NCBI GenBank assembly: GCA_050943495.1
Contig: JBMNPH010000009.1
Coordinates: 1 to 64,000 of the forward strand
Direction: 5' to 3'
DNA length: 64,000 nucleotides
Source of the DNA: Merdivicinus sp050943495
Lineage (GTDB): Bacteria; Bacillota; Clostridia; Oscillospirales; Ruminococcaceae
Positions 26,184 through 34,146 of the stretch are shown here, piece after piece (within the stretch, counting starts at the first letter, position 1; each line of letters opens with the position of its first letter). The notes beneath the pieces were generated by a model. The model was not told the DNA's origin. It was given only the letters and a program-made list of their open reading frames with translations, and did not search any database. Both the position numbers and the translations under genes were made by a program.

Positions 26184-26582
26184 TTACCATACAAATGCGA
26201 GGACTTCACCGCCAACGTTTTCGCGGCGAGCCTTCTTGTCGGTCATCACGCCTTTAGACGTGGACACGATTGCGATTCCTAAGCCCTTCATAACTTTAGG
26301 CATATCTTCGCAGTTGGAATAAATCCGCAGACCGGGTTTGGATACCCGGCGCAGGCCGGTGATTACCGGAGCTTTATTTTCACCGTATTTCAATGTCATA
26401 CGGATAACGCCCTGCTTGCCGTCCTCAATAACAGTAAAGCCTTTGACAAAGCCTTCGTCGACGAGGATCTGAGCGATTGCTTTTTTCATATTGGACGCGG
26501 GGATGTCCACCGTGTCGTGCTTTGCCGAATTCGCATTGCGGATACGAGTGAGCATATCTGCAATAGTATCGGTGATCTGCAT
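26184..26582 (-). CDS. rpsH: 30S ribosomal protein S8
   Basis: The 132-residue uS8 begins MQITDTIADMLTRIRNANSA and ends with the conserved STSKGVMTDKKARRENVGGE. It binds 16S rRNA helix 21. In E. coli S8 represses the spc operon; whether that holds here is unknown. Confidence 0.98.
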   Translation of the reverse strand: MQITDTIADMLTRIRNANSAKHDTVDIPASNMKKAIAQILVDEGFVKGFTVIEDGKQGVIRMTLKYGENKAPVITGLRRVSKPGLRIYSNCEDMPKVMKGLGIAIVSTSKGVMTDKKARRENVGGEVLAFVW

Positions 26583-26610
26583 ACCGTCAACCTCCTTTAC
26601 TTGGTATGAA

Positions 26611-26796
26611 TTACCAGCTGGCCTTCTTTACGCCAGGAATTTCGCCCTTATAGGCCAGCTCTCTGAAGCAGATACGGCAGATGCCGTATTTTCTCAGATA
26701 AGCGTGGGGACGACCACAGATTTTGCATCTGTTGTAGGCACGGGTGGAAAACTTCGGCTCTCTCTGCTGTTTGAGAATCATTGATTTCTTAGCCAT
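26611..26796 (-). CDS. rpsN: 30S ribosomal protein S14, zinc-binding type
   Basis: The 61-residue short form has the zinc ligands CKICGRP...CRICF, diagnostic of the S14 type Z typical of Firmicutes and Actinobacteria. It lies between rplE and rpsH. Confidence 0.98.
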   Translation of the reverse strand: MAKKSMILKQQREPKFSTRAYNRCKICGRPHAYLRKYGICRICFRELAYKGEIPGVKKASW

Positions 26797-26813
26797 TGAT
26801 TTTCTTTCCTCCC

Positions 26814-27353
26814 TTATTTCGCGAACGGTGCGCCGAGGAGTGTGAGAAGCTCTCTTGCTTCCTCGTCGGTTTTCGCTGTGGTAATGAAGCTGATATCCAT
26901 ACCGCGGATCTTGTCGATCTTATCGTATTCGATTTCCGGGAAGATCAGCTGTTCCTTCAGGCCGACATTGTAGTTGCCGCGGCCGTCAAAGGAGTTTGCG
27001 TTGATGCCACGGAAGTCACGGACACGGGGCAGAGCCACGTTGAAGAAACGATCCATGAATTCGTACATCTTATCGGAACGAAGGGTAACCTTTGCGCCGA
27101 TGACCATGCCCTCACGGAGCTTGAAGTTTGCGATGGATTTTTTCGCGGTGGTCAGAACAGGTTTCTGGCCGGTGATTGCAGTCAGATCTTTCACAACTGC
27201 ATCCATTACTTTGGAGTTTTCGCGAGCTTCACCGCAAGCAACGTTTACCACGATCTTTTCAAGCTTCGGGATCTGCATGACACTTTTGTAGCCGAACTTC
27301 TTCATCAGAGCCGGGGCTACATCGCTTTTGTAATAATCTTTAAGACGAGCCAT
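26814..27353 (-). CDS. rplE: 50S ribosomal protein L5
   Basis: The 179-residue uL5 binds 5S rRNA and contacts P-site tRNA. It begins with a variant ARLKDYYKSDVAPALMKKFG and carries KIVVNVACGEARENSKVMDA, RDFRGINANSFDGRGNYNVG and the C-terminal MDISFITTAKTDEEARELL. Confidence 0.98.
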   Translation of the reverse strand: MARLKDYYKSDVAPALMKKFGYKSVMQIPKLEKIVVNVACGEARENSKVMDAVVKDLTAITGQKPVLTTAKKSIANFKLREGMVIGAKVTLRSDKMYEFMDRFFNVALPRVRDFRGINANSFDGRGNYNVGLKEQLIFPEIEYDKIDKIRGMDISFITTAKTDEEARELLTLLGAPFAK

Positions 27354-27369
27354 GTCTTAATCCTCCTTC

Positions 27370-27684
27370 TTAGAAAGTTTCTCCGCACTTGCACTGACGC
27401 TCTTTTTTGCCGTCAGCGTTCACTTTGTGGTGAACACGGGTGGGTTTGCCGCATTTGGGGCAGACGAGCATTGCTTTGCATGCATACATCGGAGCTTCTG
27501 CTTTGACGATGCCGCCCTGCTGGCCCATGGCGCGGGGTTTCACATGCTTGGTTACCAGGTTGCAGCCTTCAATAATGATTTTGCCTTCCTTGGGGCTAAC
27601 TTCCAGAACCTTGCCCTGTTTGCCTTTATCTTTACCACTGATGATCTGTACTTTGTCACCAGTTTTGATATGCATTTTTGCCAT
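27370..27684 (-). CDS. rplX: 50S ribosomal protein L24
   Basis: The 104-residue uL24 has the KOW segment KTGDKVQIISGKDKGKQGKV and a zinc-like CPKCGKPTRVHHK...CKCGE tail. The start at 27684 (MAKMHIK) is chosen because GGAGG lies 8 bases upstream; an in-frame ATG 9 bases earlier has no spacing for it. Confidence 0.96.
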   Translation of the reverse strand: MAKMHIKTGDKVQIISGKDKGKQGKVLEVSPKEGKIIIEGCNLVTKHVKPRAMGQQGGIVKAEAPMYACKAMLVCPKCGKPTRVHHKVNADGKKERQCKCGETF

Positions 27685-27700
27685 TCTCCGCACCTCCTGA

Positions 27701-28069
27701 TTAAAGGACTTCCGGTGCGAGAGAGAGGATCTTCATGTAGTCTTTCTCACGAAGCTCTCTGGCTACCGGCCCAAAAATACGGGTGCCTCTGGGGTTTTTG
27801 TCCTCACGAATGATGACCGCTGCGTTTTCATCGAAGCGGATATAGGTGCCGTCCTCCCGGCGAAGGCCTTTCGCGGAACGGACGATTACTGCTTTCACTA
27901 CGTCGCCTTTTTTCACAACGCCGCCAGGTGTTGCTTTTTTGACAGAGCAAACAACCACGTCGCCAATGTTAGCATAACGTCTGCCGGTACCGCCCAGCAC
28001 ACGGATGCACATCAGTTCTTTTGCGCCGGTGTTGTCCGCAACTTTCATGCGAGTCTGCATCTGAATCAC
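27701..28069 (-). CDS. rplN: 50S ribosomal protein L14
   Basis: The 122-residue uL14 begins MIQMQTRMKVADNTGAKELM and has YANIGDVVVCSVKKATPGG and RIFGPVARELREKDYMKI. It forms part of intersubunit bridges. Confidence 0.98.
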   Translation of the reverse strand: MIQMQTRMKVADNTGAKELMCIRVLGGTGRRYANIGDVVVCSVKKATPGGVVKKGDVVKAVIVRSAKGLRREDGTYIRFDENAAVIIREDKNPRGTRIFGPVARELREKDYMKILSLAPEVL

Positions 28070-28127
28070 AGTGCGTTCCTCCTTTCGGATTTCAAGAAGC
28101 TAATTCTATGCGCAATCGGCGCAAAAC

Positions 28128-28385
28128 TTATTTTGCTTTGGTAATGATTTCGGTAACTCTCCATCTTTTGTCCTTGGACAGCGGACGGGTTTCGGTTACC
28201 AGCACCTTATCGCCCTCGTTGCAGATGTTCTCGGCATCATGCGCTTTGAGTTTTACGGTGCGTTTTACGATTTTATTGTAAAGGGGGTGACGGACATTGT
28301 CCTGGATGGCAACGACGACGGTTTTGTCCATCTTGTTGCTGACAACGATGCCGACCCGCGTTTTTCTGAGGTTTCTCTCGCTCAC
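28128..28385 (-). CDS. rpsQ: 30S ribosomal protein S17
   Basis: The 85-residue uS17 begins SERNLRKTRVGIVVSNKMDK and ends with ETRPLSKDKRWRVTEII. It is an early 16S-binding OB-fold protein in its standard place after rpmC. Confidence 0.98.
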   Translation of the reverse strand: MSERNLRKTRVGIVVSNKMDKTVVVAIQDNVRHPLYNKIVKRTVKLKAHDAENICNEGDKVLVTETRPLSKDKRWRVTEIITKAK

Positions 28386-28403
28386 AGCGTTTCCTCCTTT
28401 TCG

Positions 28404-28607
28404 TTATCGTGCATTCTCCTGGTTCTCAGTGTCCCGGAGAACTGTCATAATGCGGGCAATGTCCTTTTTGACTGCCTTAATCCGCATGGGGTTATCCAGC
28501 TGGTTGACGGCAAGCTGAAAGCGCAGGTTGAACAGCTCAGCTTTCAAGTCGTTCAGCTTGGACTGGAGCTCCGCAGCGGACAGCTCACGAATCTCTTTTG
28601 CTTTCAT
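28404..28607 (-). CDS. rpmC: 50S ribosomal protein L29
   Basis: The 67-residue uL29 is a two-helix protein with KAKEIRELSAAELQSKLNDL and the RFQLAVNQLDNPMRIKAVKK motif. It sits at the tunnel exit, where SRP and trigger factor dock. The start overlaps the rplP stop by one base. Confidence 0.98.
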   Translation of the reverse strand: MKAKEIRELSAAELQSKLNDLKAELFNLRFQLAVNQLDNPMRIKAVKKDIARIMTVLRDTENQENAR

Positions 28608-29029
28608 TATTGCTCACCACCCATCTCTTTGCTCACGAATTTGCATTTAATCGGCAGTTTGTGCATAGCCAGACGCATAGCCTCACGAGCCAGCTCTTCG
28701 GATACGCCGCCGATTTCAAACATAACACGGCCGGGTTTTACCACAGCCACCCAGTACTCGGGAGAACCTTTACCGTTACCCATACGGGTTTCAGCAGGTT
28801 TCTGAGTGATGGGCTTATCGGGGAAAATCTTGATCCATACCTGACCGCCACGTTTAATGTAACGGGTCATAGCAATACGGGCAGCCTCGATCTGGTTGGA
28901 AGTAATCCAGCAAGGCTCGAGAGCCTGGAGACCGTAATCACCGTAGGTAACGGTGTTGCCGCGGGTAGCAGTACCGGTCATACGGCCTCTCTGCTGACGG
29001 CGATGTTTTACACGCTTTGGAAGCAGCAT
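28607..29029 (-). CDS. rplP: 50S ribosomal protein L16
   Basis: The 140-residue uL16 begins MLLPKRVKHRRQQRGRMTGT and has MGNGKGSPEYWVAVVKPGR. It organises the tRNA-binding region of 23S rRNA. It overlaps rpsC and rpmC by one base each. Confidence 0.98.
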   Translation of the reverse strand: MLLPKRVKHRRQQRGRMTGTATRGNTVTYGDYGLQALEPCWITSNQIEAARIAMTRYIKRGGQVWIKIFPDKPITQKPAETRMGNGKGSPEYWVAVVKPGRVMFEIGGVSEELAREAMRLAMHKLPIKCKFVSKEMGGEQ

Positions 29030-29751
29030 TATTTGTTACCTCCTTCCGAACGGGGTCTGCGGTTTTCTCTGCGGGAGTCACGACGATCGCGAGGTGCTCT
29101 TGCAGGTTTCTTGGTCACTTCGCCCTTCAGCACTTCGCCGTTGTAGATCCAGACTTTAACGCCGATCTTACCATAGGTGGTGTGTGCTTCTGCGAAGCCG
29201 TAGTCGATGTCCGCACGCAGAGTCTGCAGCGGAACGGTTCCTTCGTCATAATGCTCGGTACGGGCAATTTCTGCGCCGCCCAGACGGCCGGATACGCAGG
29301 TCTTGATGCCCTTTGCGCCGAGGCGCATGGTGCGGCCGATGGCCTGTTTCATCGCACGACGGAAGGAAATACGTTTTTCCAGCTGCTGTGCAATGCTCTC
29401 TGCTACCAGCTGAGCGGACAGATCAGGCTGTTTTACTTCCACGATATTGATGTGGACAGGTTTGCCGATCATTTTCTCTACCTGCTGGCGGAGTTTGTCG
29501 ATTTTTGCGCCGCCCTGGCCGATTACCATGCCGGGTTTTGCGCAATGGATGTGAATCCGAACCTTCTGCGCGTCGCGCTCGATTTCGATGCGCGGAACGC
29601 CTGCAGCTTTCAGTTCCTCTTTGATGAAATTACGGACTTTGTAATCTTCAACCAGGATATCGCCGAAAGCGGCTTTCTCTGCAAACCAGCGGGAATCCCA
29701 ATCCTTGATCACGCCCACGCGAAGTCCGTGGGGATTTACTTTTTGTCCCAT
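29029..29751 (-). CDS. rpsC: 30S ribosomal protein S3
   Basis: The 240-residue uS3 begins MGQKVNPHGLRVGVIKDWDS. It has a KH domain with GMVIGQGGAKIDKLRQQVEK and a C-terminal domain with VWIYNGEVLKG. The basic C-terminal tail (RAPRDRRDSRRENRRPR) is longer than in E. coli, as in many Clostridia. Confidence 0.98.
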   Translation of the reverse strand: MGQKVNPHGLRVGVIKDWDSRWFAEKAAFGDILVEDYKVRNFIKEELKAAGVPRIEIERDAQKVRIHIHCAKPGMVIGQGGAKIDKLRQQVEKMIGKPVHINIVEVKQPDLSAQLVAESIAQQLEKRISFRRAMKQAIGRTMRLGAKGIKTCVSGRLGGAEIARTEHYDEGTVPLQTLRADIDYGFAEAHTTYGKIGVKVWIYNGEVLKGEVTKKPARAPRDRRDSRRENRRPRSEGGNK

Positions 29752-29771
29752 AGTTTACCTCCTCTTCCAGC

Positions 29772-30107
29772 TTATTCCTTTTCCTTCAGGGTCAGGGTCA
29801 CATGCGAAGTTCTCTTCAGAATCCGGTGTGCGCTGCCCTTGGGTGCCGGCCGCATTCTCTTCATGATCGGGCCGGGGCATACGAAACATTCCGCTACATA
29901 CAGATTATGAACATCCATATTGAAGTTATGATCTGCATTGGCAATGGCCGATTTCAGAAGTTTCTCGAGATATTCGCTGGCAGACTTGGGGGTCTGCTGC
30001 AGGATCGCCTGTGCAACTTTGACGTCTTTGCCCCGGATCAGGTCGAGAACGATCTGTACTTTGCGGGGTGCGATCCGCACATTTCTAAGGTAAGCTTTCG
30101 CTTCCAT
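29772..30107 (-). CDS. rplV: 50S ribosomal protein L22
   Basis: The 111-residue uL22 carries AYLRNVRIAPRKVQIVLDLI and the tunnel loop RPAPKGSAHRILKRTSHVT. Its loop lines the exit tunnel near the macrolide site. Confidence 0.98.
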   Translation of the reverse strand: MEAKAYLRNVRIAPRKVQIVLDLIRGKDVKVAQAILQQTPKSASEYLEKLLKSAIANADHNFNMDVHNLYVAECFVCPGPIMKRMRPAPKGSAHRILKRTSHVTLTLKEKE

Positions 30108-30128
30108 GGAAAAATCCTCCTTTCGGCC

Positions 30129-30410
30129 TTAGTTTCCGTTGTTGGATGTCTTGGATCCAGCGTGGCCTTTATAAGTTCTGGTGGGTGCAAACTCGCCGAG
30201 TTTGTGTCCAACCATATCCTCAGTTACATAGACGGGAACGTGTTTGCGTCCGTCGTGTACGGCGAATGTATGTCCAACGAATTCCGGGAAAATCGTAGAA
30301 GCACGGCTCCAGGTTTTCAGAACCTTTTTCTCGCCTTTTTCATTCATTTCAACAACTCTCTTGTACAGAACCGGCTGTACGAAAGGGCCTTTCTTTACGC
30401 TTCTGCCCAT
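30129..30410 (-). CDS. rpsS: 30S ribosomal protein S19
   Basis: The 93-residue uS19 has MGRSVKKGPFV, the WSRASTIFPEFVGHTFAVHD motif and the KLGEFAPTRTYKGHAGSK tail. It lies in the head of the 30S subunit. Confidence 0.98.
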   Translation of the reverse strand: MGRSVKKGPFVQPVLYKRVVEMNEKGEKKVLKTWSRASTIFPEFVGHTFAVHDGRKHVPVYVTEDMVGHKLGEFAPTRTYKGHAGSKTSNNGN

Positions 30411-30433
30411 TATTCATCTGCCTCCTTTCAGAA

Positions 30434-31267
30434 TTACTTCGCGTTTCTGCGTTTCACGATAAATTTATCGGAGCGCTGATGCTGCTTGCGGGTCTTGTAG
30501 CCCAGTGCAGGTTTGCCCCACGGAGTCAGCGGGCCAGGATGGCCGATCGGGGATTTACCTTCACCACCACCATGAGGATGGTCGCAGGGGTTCATGACAG
30601 AACCGCGGACGGTGGGTCTCCAGCCCATGTGGCGTTTGCGGCCGGCTTTACCGATCGAAACGTTCTCATGGTCGATGTTGCCGACCTGACCGATGGTTGC
30701 CTTGCATTTCGCGGAGAAATTCCGAAGCTCACCGGAGGGAAGACGAACCAGAGCGTATTCGCCCTCTTTTGCCATCAGCTGTGCCATGTTACCAGCAGCA
30801 CGAACCAGCTGAGCGCCTTTTTCCGGGTAGATTTCGATGTTGTGGATAAAAGTACCAACCGGGATGTTTGCCATCGGCAGAGTGTTGCCGGGCTTGATAT
30901 CGGCATCTTCGCCGCTTCTCACTTTGTCGCCGACCTTCAGGCCATTGGGAGCGAGAATGTAGCGTTTTTCGCCGTCCTCGTACTGAACGAGTGCGATGTG
31001 AGCCGAACGGTTGGGGTCATATTCGAGGGTCAGAACGGTTGCGTTCATGTCCACTTTATCCCGTTTGAAGTCGATCACGCGGTATTTGGTGCGGTTTCCG
31101 CCGCCGCGATGACGGACGGTAATGCGGCCGTAGCTGTTGCGTCCGGATTTTTTCTTCATGGGCTCCAGGAGGCTTCTCTCAGGAGCAACTTTGGAAAGGC
31201 CGGAGTAGTCGGTTACGGTCATCTGGCGTCTGCCGGGGGTGACAGCGCTGTAAGACTTGATAGCCAT
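30434..31267 (-). CDS. rplB: 50S ribosomal protein L2
   Basis: The 277-residue uL2 is required for peptidyl transferase assembly. It has RNSYGRITVRHRGGGNRTKY near the start and the conserved MNPCDHPHGGGEGKSPIG with the functionally important His. A 99-bp gap with two small hairpins separates it from rplW. Confidence 0.98.
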   Translation of the reverse strand: MAIKSYSAVTPGRRQMTVTDYSGLSKVAPERSLLEPMKKKSGRNSYGRITVRHRGGGNRTKYRVIDFKRDKVDMNATVLTLEYDPNRSAHIALVQYEDGEKRYILAPNGLKVGDKVRSGEDADIKPGNTLPMANIPVGTFIHNIEIYPEKGAQLVRAAGNMAQLMAKEGEYALVRLPSGELRNFSAKCKATIGQVGNIDHENVSIGKAGRKRHMGWRPTVRGSVMNPCDHPHGGGEGKSPIGHPGPLTPWGKPALGYKTRKQHQRSDKFIVKRRNAK

Positions 31268-31366
31268 TTGTAATTCACTCTCCTAATTCGGTTTAGCGAA
31301 GGAACATGTTTTCCTTCATACATCACCCGGGGAACCGAAGTTCCCGCAAACGGGTCTCTTCTGAGC
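31268..31366 (-). other. Intercistronic rplW-rplB region with two small hairpins
   Basis: GAAGGAA/TTCCTTC (31298-31317) and GGGAAC-CGAA-GTTCCC (31330-31345) are perfect short stems between two otherwise tightly packed ribosomal genes. No U-tract is present. Confidence 0.45.
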
Positions 31367-31660
31367 TTACGCCATGCCGTTGAAGAATTCGATCTCCTTG
31401 GAATCTGCGCTCAGAGTCACGATGGCTTTTTTCCAGTCGGGACGATAGCCTTCGTTGCGGCCCATTCTCTTAAAGCGGCCTTTTACGCTGATGGTGTTGA
31501 CCTTTGCGACTTTAACGCCGAACAGGCTTTCCACAGCTTTTGCAATTTCAACTTTGTTGGAATCTTTGGCAACTTTGAAGGTGTATTTCTTGTCCGCGAT
31601 GCCGTACATGGATTTTTCCGTGATGACGGGGGCGATAATGATCTCGTTAGCCAGTTTCAT
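31367..31660 (-). CDS. rplW: 50S ribosomal protein L23
   Basis: The 97-residue uL23 has EIIIAPVITEKSMYGIADKK, VESLFGVKVAKVNTISVKG and the MGRNEGYRPDWKKAIVTL loop. It is the main docking site for trigger factor and SRP. It overlaps rplD by one base. Confidence 0.98.
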   Translation of the reverse strand: MKLANEIIIAPVITEKSMYGIADKKYTFKVAKDSNKVEIAKAVESLFGVKVAKVNTISVKGRFKRMGRNEGYRPDWKKAIVTLSADSKEIEFFNGMA

Positions 31661-32283
31661 TATGCGTACACCTCCTCAAGATTTGCGACAGCGTCTTTTG
31701 CCACGATGAATTTATCGCAGTTCAGGACGTCGTACACATTCAGCGTATTGACGTATGCGGTCTTTACGCCGGGGATATTGCTGAGGCTCTTGAGAACCTT
31801 CTCATCAGCAGTGTTCAGCACGATGAGAGCTTTCTTCTCTGCGCCGAGTGCCTTGAGCATGTTCACCATCACTTTGGTCTTATACTCAGCGGTCTCGATC
31901 TTGTCGACCACGATCATGGAGTTCTCCAGGACCTTGGAAGAAAATGCAGATTTCAGAGCCAGTCTCTTAACTTTCTTGTTCAGAGCCAGACGGTAGTCGC
32001 GGGGTTTCGGGCCCAGCGCGATGCCGCCGTGGGTCCACTGGGGAGCACGGATGGAACCCTGTCTTGCATGACCAGTTCCTTTCTGTCTCCAGGGTTTACG
32101 GCCACCGCCGCGAACCTCGGTGCGGGTCAGGGTGGACTGTGTGCCCTGACGCTGATTGGCAAGGTAGGTCACCACTGCCTGATGCATTGCAACCTTGTTG
32201 GGTTCAATGCCAAATACGGCATCGGAAAGCTCGATTTCAGAAACCGCTTTACCAGCCATATCAAATACAGAAATCTTCGGCAT
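31660..32283 (-). CDS. rplD: 50S ribosomal protein L4
   Basis: The 207-residue uL4 has the tunnel loop EVRGGGRKPWRQKGTGHARQ followed by GSIRAPQWTHGGIALGP. In E. coli L4 also represses its own operon; the long rpsJ leader makes some leader control plausible here, but no L4-type site is proven. Confidence 0.98.
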   Translation of the reverse strand: MPKISVFDMAGKAVSEIELSDAVFGIEPNKVAMHQAVVTYLANQRQGTQSTLTRTEVRGGGRKPWRQKGTGHARQGSIRAPQWTHGGIALGPKPRDYRLALNKKVKRLALKSAFSSKVLENSMIVVDKIETAEYKTKVMVNMLKALGAEKKALIVLNTADEKVLKSLSNIPGVKTAYVNTLNVYDVLNCDKFIVAKDAVANLEEVYA

Positions 32284-32300
32284 TGTAATTCCTCCTTCCC

Positions 32301-32933
32301 TTATGCTTTCTTGCCGTCGGTCACAATTACCAGACCGCCTTTGGGGCCGGGGATTGCGCCTTTGATGGCAATCAGATTGTTTTCGGCGTCAACTTTTACC
32401 ACTTCCAGATTCTGGATGGTAACGCGCTCAGCACCCATGTGGCCTGCCATGCCCTTGCCCTTGAAGATACGGGAAGGATCGGAGATAGCGCCCATGGAAC
32501 CGGGCTGTCTTGCAACGGGGCCGGTACCGTGGGAAGCACGGAGGCTTGCGTTGCCATGACGTTTGATTGCGCCGGCGTAGCCTTTACCTTTGCTGGTGCC
32601 GCATACATCTACGATGTCGCCGCATGCGAAGGTGTCAGCCTTGATGATATCGCCAACGTTGTAAGCGCCGCAGTCGTCGAAGCGGAACTCACGCAGGGAT
32701 TTTTTCGCAGCTACATCTGCTTTTTCGAAGTGGCCCTTCATAGGTTTGTTAACCTTGTGAACCTTAGCGTCGCCGTAACCCATCTGGATTGCGTCATAGC
32801 CGTCGTTCTGAGCGGTCTTTTTCTGCACTACGGTGCAGGGGCCTGCTTCGATAACGGTTACCGGAACGACTTTTCCGGTCTCGTCGAAAATCTGGGTCAT
32901 ACCGATTTTCTTACCGATGATACCTTTTTTCAT
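32301..32933 (-). CDS. rplC: 50S ribosomal protein L3
   Basis: The 210-residue uL3 begins MKKGIIGKKIGMTQIFDETG and has SKGKGYAGAIKRHGNASLRA and GSMGAISDPSRIFKGKGMAG. It is an early 23S-binding protein. A 110-bp gap with short hairpins lies between it and rpsJ. Confidence 0.98.
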   Translation of the reverse strand: MKKGIIGKKIGMTQIFDETGKVVPVTVIEAGPCTVVQKKTAQNDGYDAIQMGYGDAKVHKVNKPMKGHFEKADVAAKKSLREFRFDDCGAYNVGDIIKADTFACGDIVDVCGTSKGKGYAGAIKRHGNASLRASHGTGPVARQPGSMGAISDPSRIFKGKGMAGHMGAERVTIQNLEVVKVDAENNLIAIKGAIPGPKGGLVIVTDGKKA

Positions 32934-33043
32934 CTTTCTTTCCTCCTATAAGGCTATTGGTTGGCTTTTCACCAACTTGACCCTCCGGCTGCCGCGTTTT
33001 TTGCGGTTCCGGACCGCGAGGCGTTCAGAATCTTCTGTCGAGA
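32934..33043 (-). other. Intercistronic rpsJ-rplC region with short hairpins
   Basis: CCGC-GTTTTTT-GCGG (32992-33006) and GCGGT-TCCGG-ACCGC (33003-33017) share an arm and are mutually exclusive. A weaker TTGGT/ACCAA stem lies at 32957-32975. Function is unknown. Confidence 0.4.
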
Positions 33044-33355
33044 TTACAGGTTGATCTCGATTTCAACGCCAGCGGGGAGCTCAAGGCCCTGAAGTGCTTC
33101 TACCGTCTTCATAGAAGGACGGAGCACGTCGATGAGCCGTTTGTGGGTTCTCATTTCAAACTGCTCGCGGCTGTCTTTGTACTTGTGTACAGCACGCAGG
33201 ATGGTAACGATCTCTTTTTCGGTCGGCAGCGGGATCGGGCCTGCAACTCTGGCGCCGGTTCTCTTTGCTGTTTCCACGATTTTTGCAGCGGACGCATCCA
33301 CCAAGGTATGATCGTAACCTTTCAATCTGATTCTGAGTTTTTCTTTGACTGCCAC
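33044..33355 (-). CDS. rpsJ: 30S ribosomal protein S10
   Basis: The 103-residue uS10, first gene of the cluster, has LRIRLKGYDHTLVDASAAKI, RVAGPIPLPTEKEI and RTHKRLIDVLRPS. The GTG at 33355 is preferred: AAGGAGG is 8 bases upstream and the product then begins MAVKEK, as homologues do. The ATG two codons earlier (33361) is only about 2 bases from the Shine-Dalgarno sequence. A leader of about 400 nt precedes it. Confidence 0.95.
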   Translation of the reverse strand: MAVKEKLRIRLKGYDHTLVDASAAKIVETAKRTGARVAGPIPLPTEKEIVTILRAVHKYKDSREQFEMRTHKRLIDVLRPSMKTVEALQGLELPAGVEIEINL

Positions 33356-33752
33356 TGTCATCGCCTCCTTGATTATTGTGGGGACAAGACCAAAGATTGA
33401 ACACGTTTCCGTGTGTTTCACATTCAGACAAATAAAAAACCGAAAAAACGCATGGTTTTTCCGGGAATCTGAACCGATAACCAATCCCCGCCGCTGTTGG
33501 TCGCATTCCGGCAGGCATAGGGGCACTTGCAGCCTAAAGAGGCGCAGTTTGCCTTGGAGTTTGCCCGCTGTTCTGCGAAGACACAAAACAGTGTTTGGGG
33601 CACTTCCATCGTATTCATCTTTTGTCGCCCGGTTTGAAATCGGACATACTCGGCGAAAATTACCTGCTCTGGGACCTGTCCGGAAGACAGGATCTTGACC
33701 TCACGGCCGGCAGCAACCTCTCGCTTCATCGCATATCTGTCGCAGTCACGCA
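33356..33752 (-). promoter_or_regulatory. Long structured 5' leader of the S10-spc-alpha cluster
   Basis: About 400 nt lie between the predicted start of transcription and rpsJ. Structures visible on the minus strand include an ACACG-GAAA-CGTGT tetraloop hairpin close to the gene. Upstream of it is AAAACC...GGTTTT followed by TTATTT (plus 33434-33460), which looks like an intrinsic terminator. Upstream sequence is GC-rich and could pair in several ways. A 109-codon open frame spans the leader, but nothing marks it as coding. Leader control by attenuation is inferred. Confidence 0.55.
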
Positions 33753-33758
33753 AGTGCT

Positions 33759-33787
33759 ATTATACACGGTATTTCGGTGTTTTGCAA
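33759..33787 (-). promoter_or_regulatory. Sigma-A-type promoter of the ribosomal-protein cluster
   Basis: On the minus strand, TTGCAA (33787-33782), 17 bases, TATAAT (33764-33759). It lies about 400 nt before rpsJ and is the only strong promoter seen for the 16-kb cluster. Confidence 0.85.
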
Positions 33788-33853
33788 GAGTTTTTCTAAA
33801 TTTATTTATGAACAAATTGTAAATCTTTTCGTTCTCCATAAAAATCCACATTT

Positions 33854-34027
33854 TCACGATTTTTTCGCATATTCTTTGGAAGAATTGCATTCGGGGCAGG
33901 CGTCAAACTCATCCGAACTCATAAAGATTTCCTCTGCACGACATTGAATTTCCTTGAGGCGTTCGATTTCGTCGGTAATCTGATTAAATAACATCAAATA
34001 CGCTTTTTTATAGGTATCGCGATCCAT
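33854..34027 (-). CDS. Small hypothetical protein with CPEC motif, 57 residues
   Basis: A 57-residue, mostly helical, charged protein (MDRDTYKKAYLMLFNQITDE...) with a C-terminal CPECNSS. The start at 34027 has GGAGG 8 bases upstream and lies 24 nt after the predicted transcription start. It is divergent from an XRE regulator, and the promoter contains a palindrome. No family was recognised; a product controlled by, or acting with, the neighbouring regulator is the simplest reading. Confidence 0.68.
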   Translation of the reverse strand: MDRDTYKKAYLMLFNQITDEIERLKEIQCRAEEIFMSSDEFDACPECNSSKEYAKKS

Positions 34028-34057
34028 ACTCAGTCCTCCATCCAATGTGATATCTCC

Positions 34058-34086
34058 ATTATATCATACGCATGATATATTTGCAA
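34058..34086 (-). promoter_or_regulatory. Promoter of the 57-residue gene with embedded operator palindrome
   Basis: On the minus strand, TTGCAA (34086-34081), 17 bases, TATAAT (34063-34058). The spacer and -10 overlap the perfect inverted repeat TATATCAT-ACGC-ATGATATA (34060-34079), a likely operator for the adjacent XRE protein. Confidence 0.72.
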
Positions 34087-34146
34087 GTAACGGCCGAACT
34101 ATTTTTTAAAATCCTTTTATTATACAATGAAAGAAGAAAGGATGTG

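Noticed and set aside
33424..33753. 109-codon frame spanning the rpsJ leader
   Set aside because: It begins at the predicted transcription start with no ribosome binding site, and its composition follows RNA structure rather than coding; kept as leader RNA.
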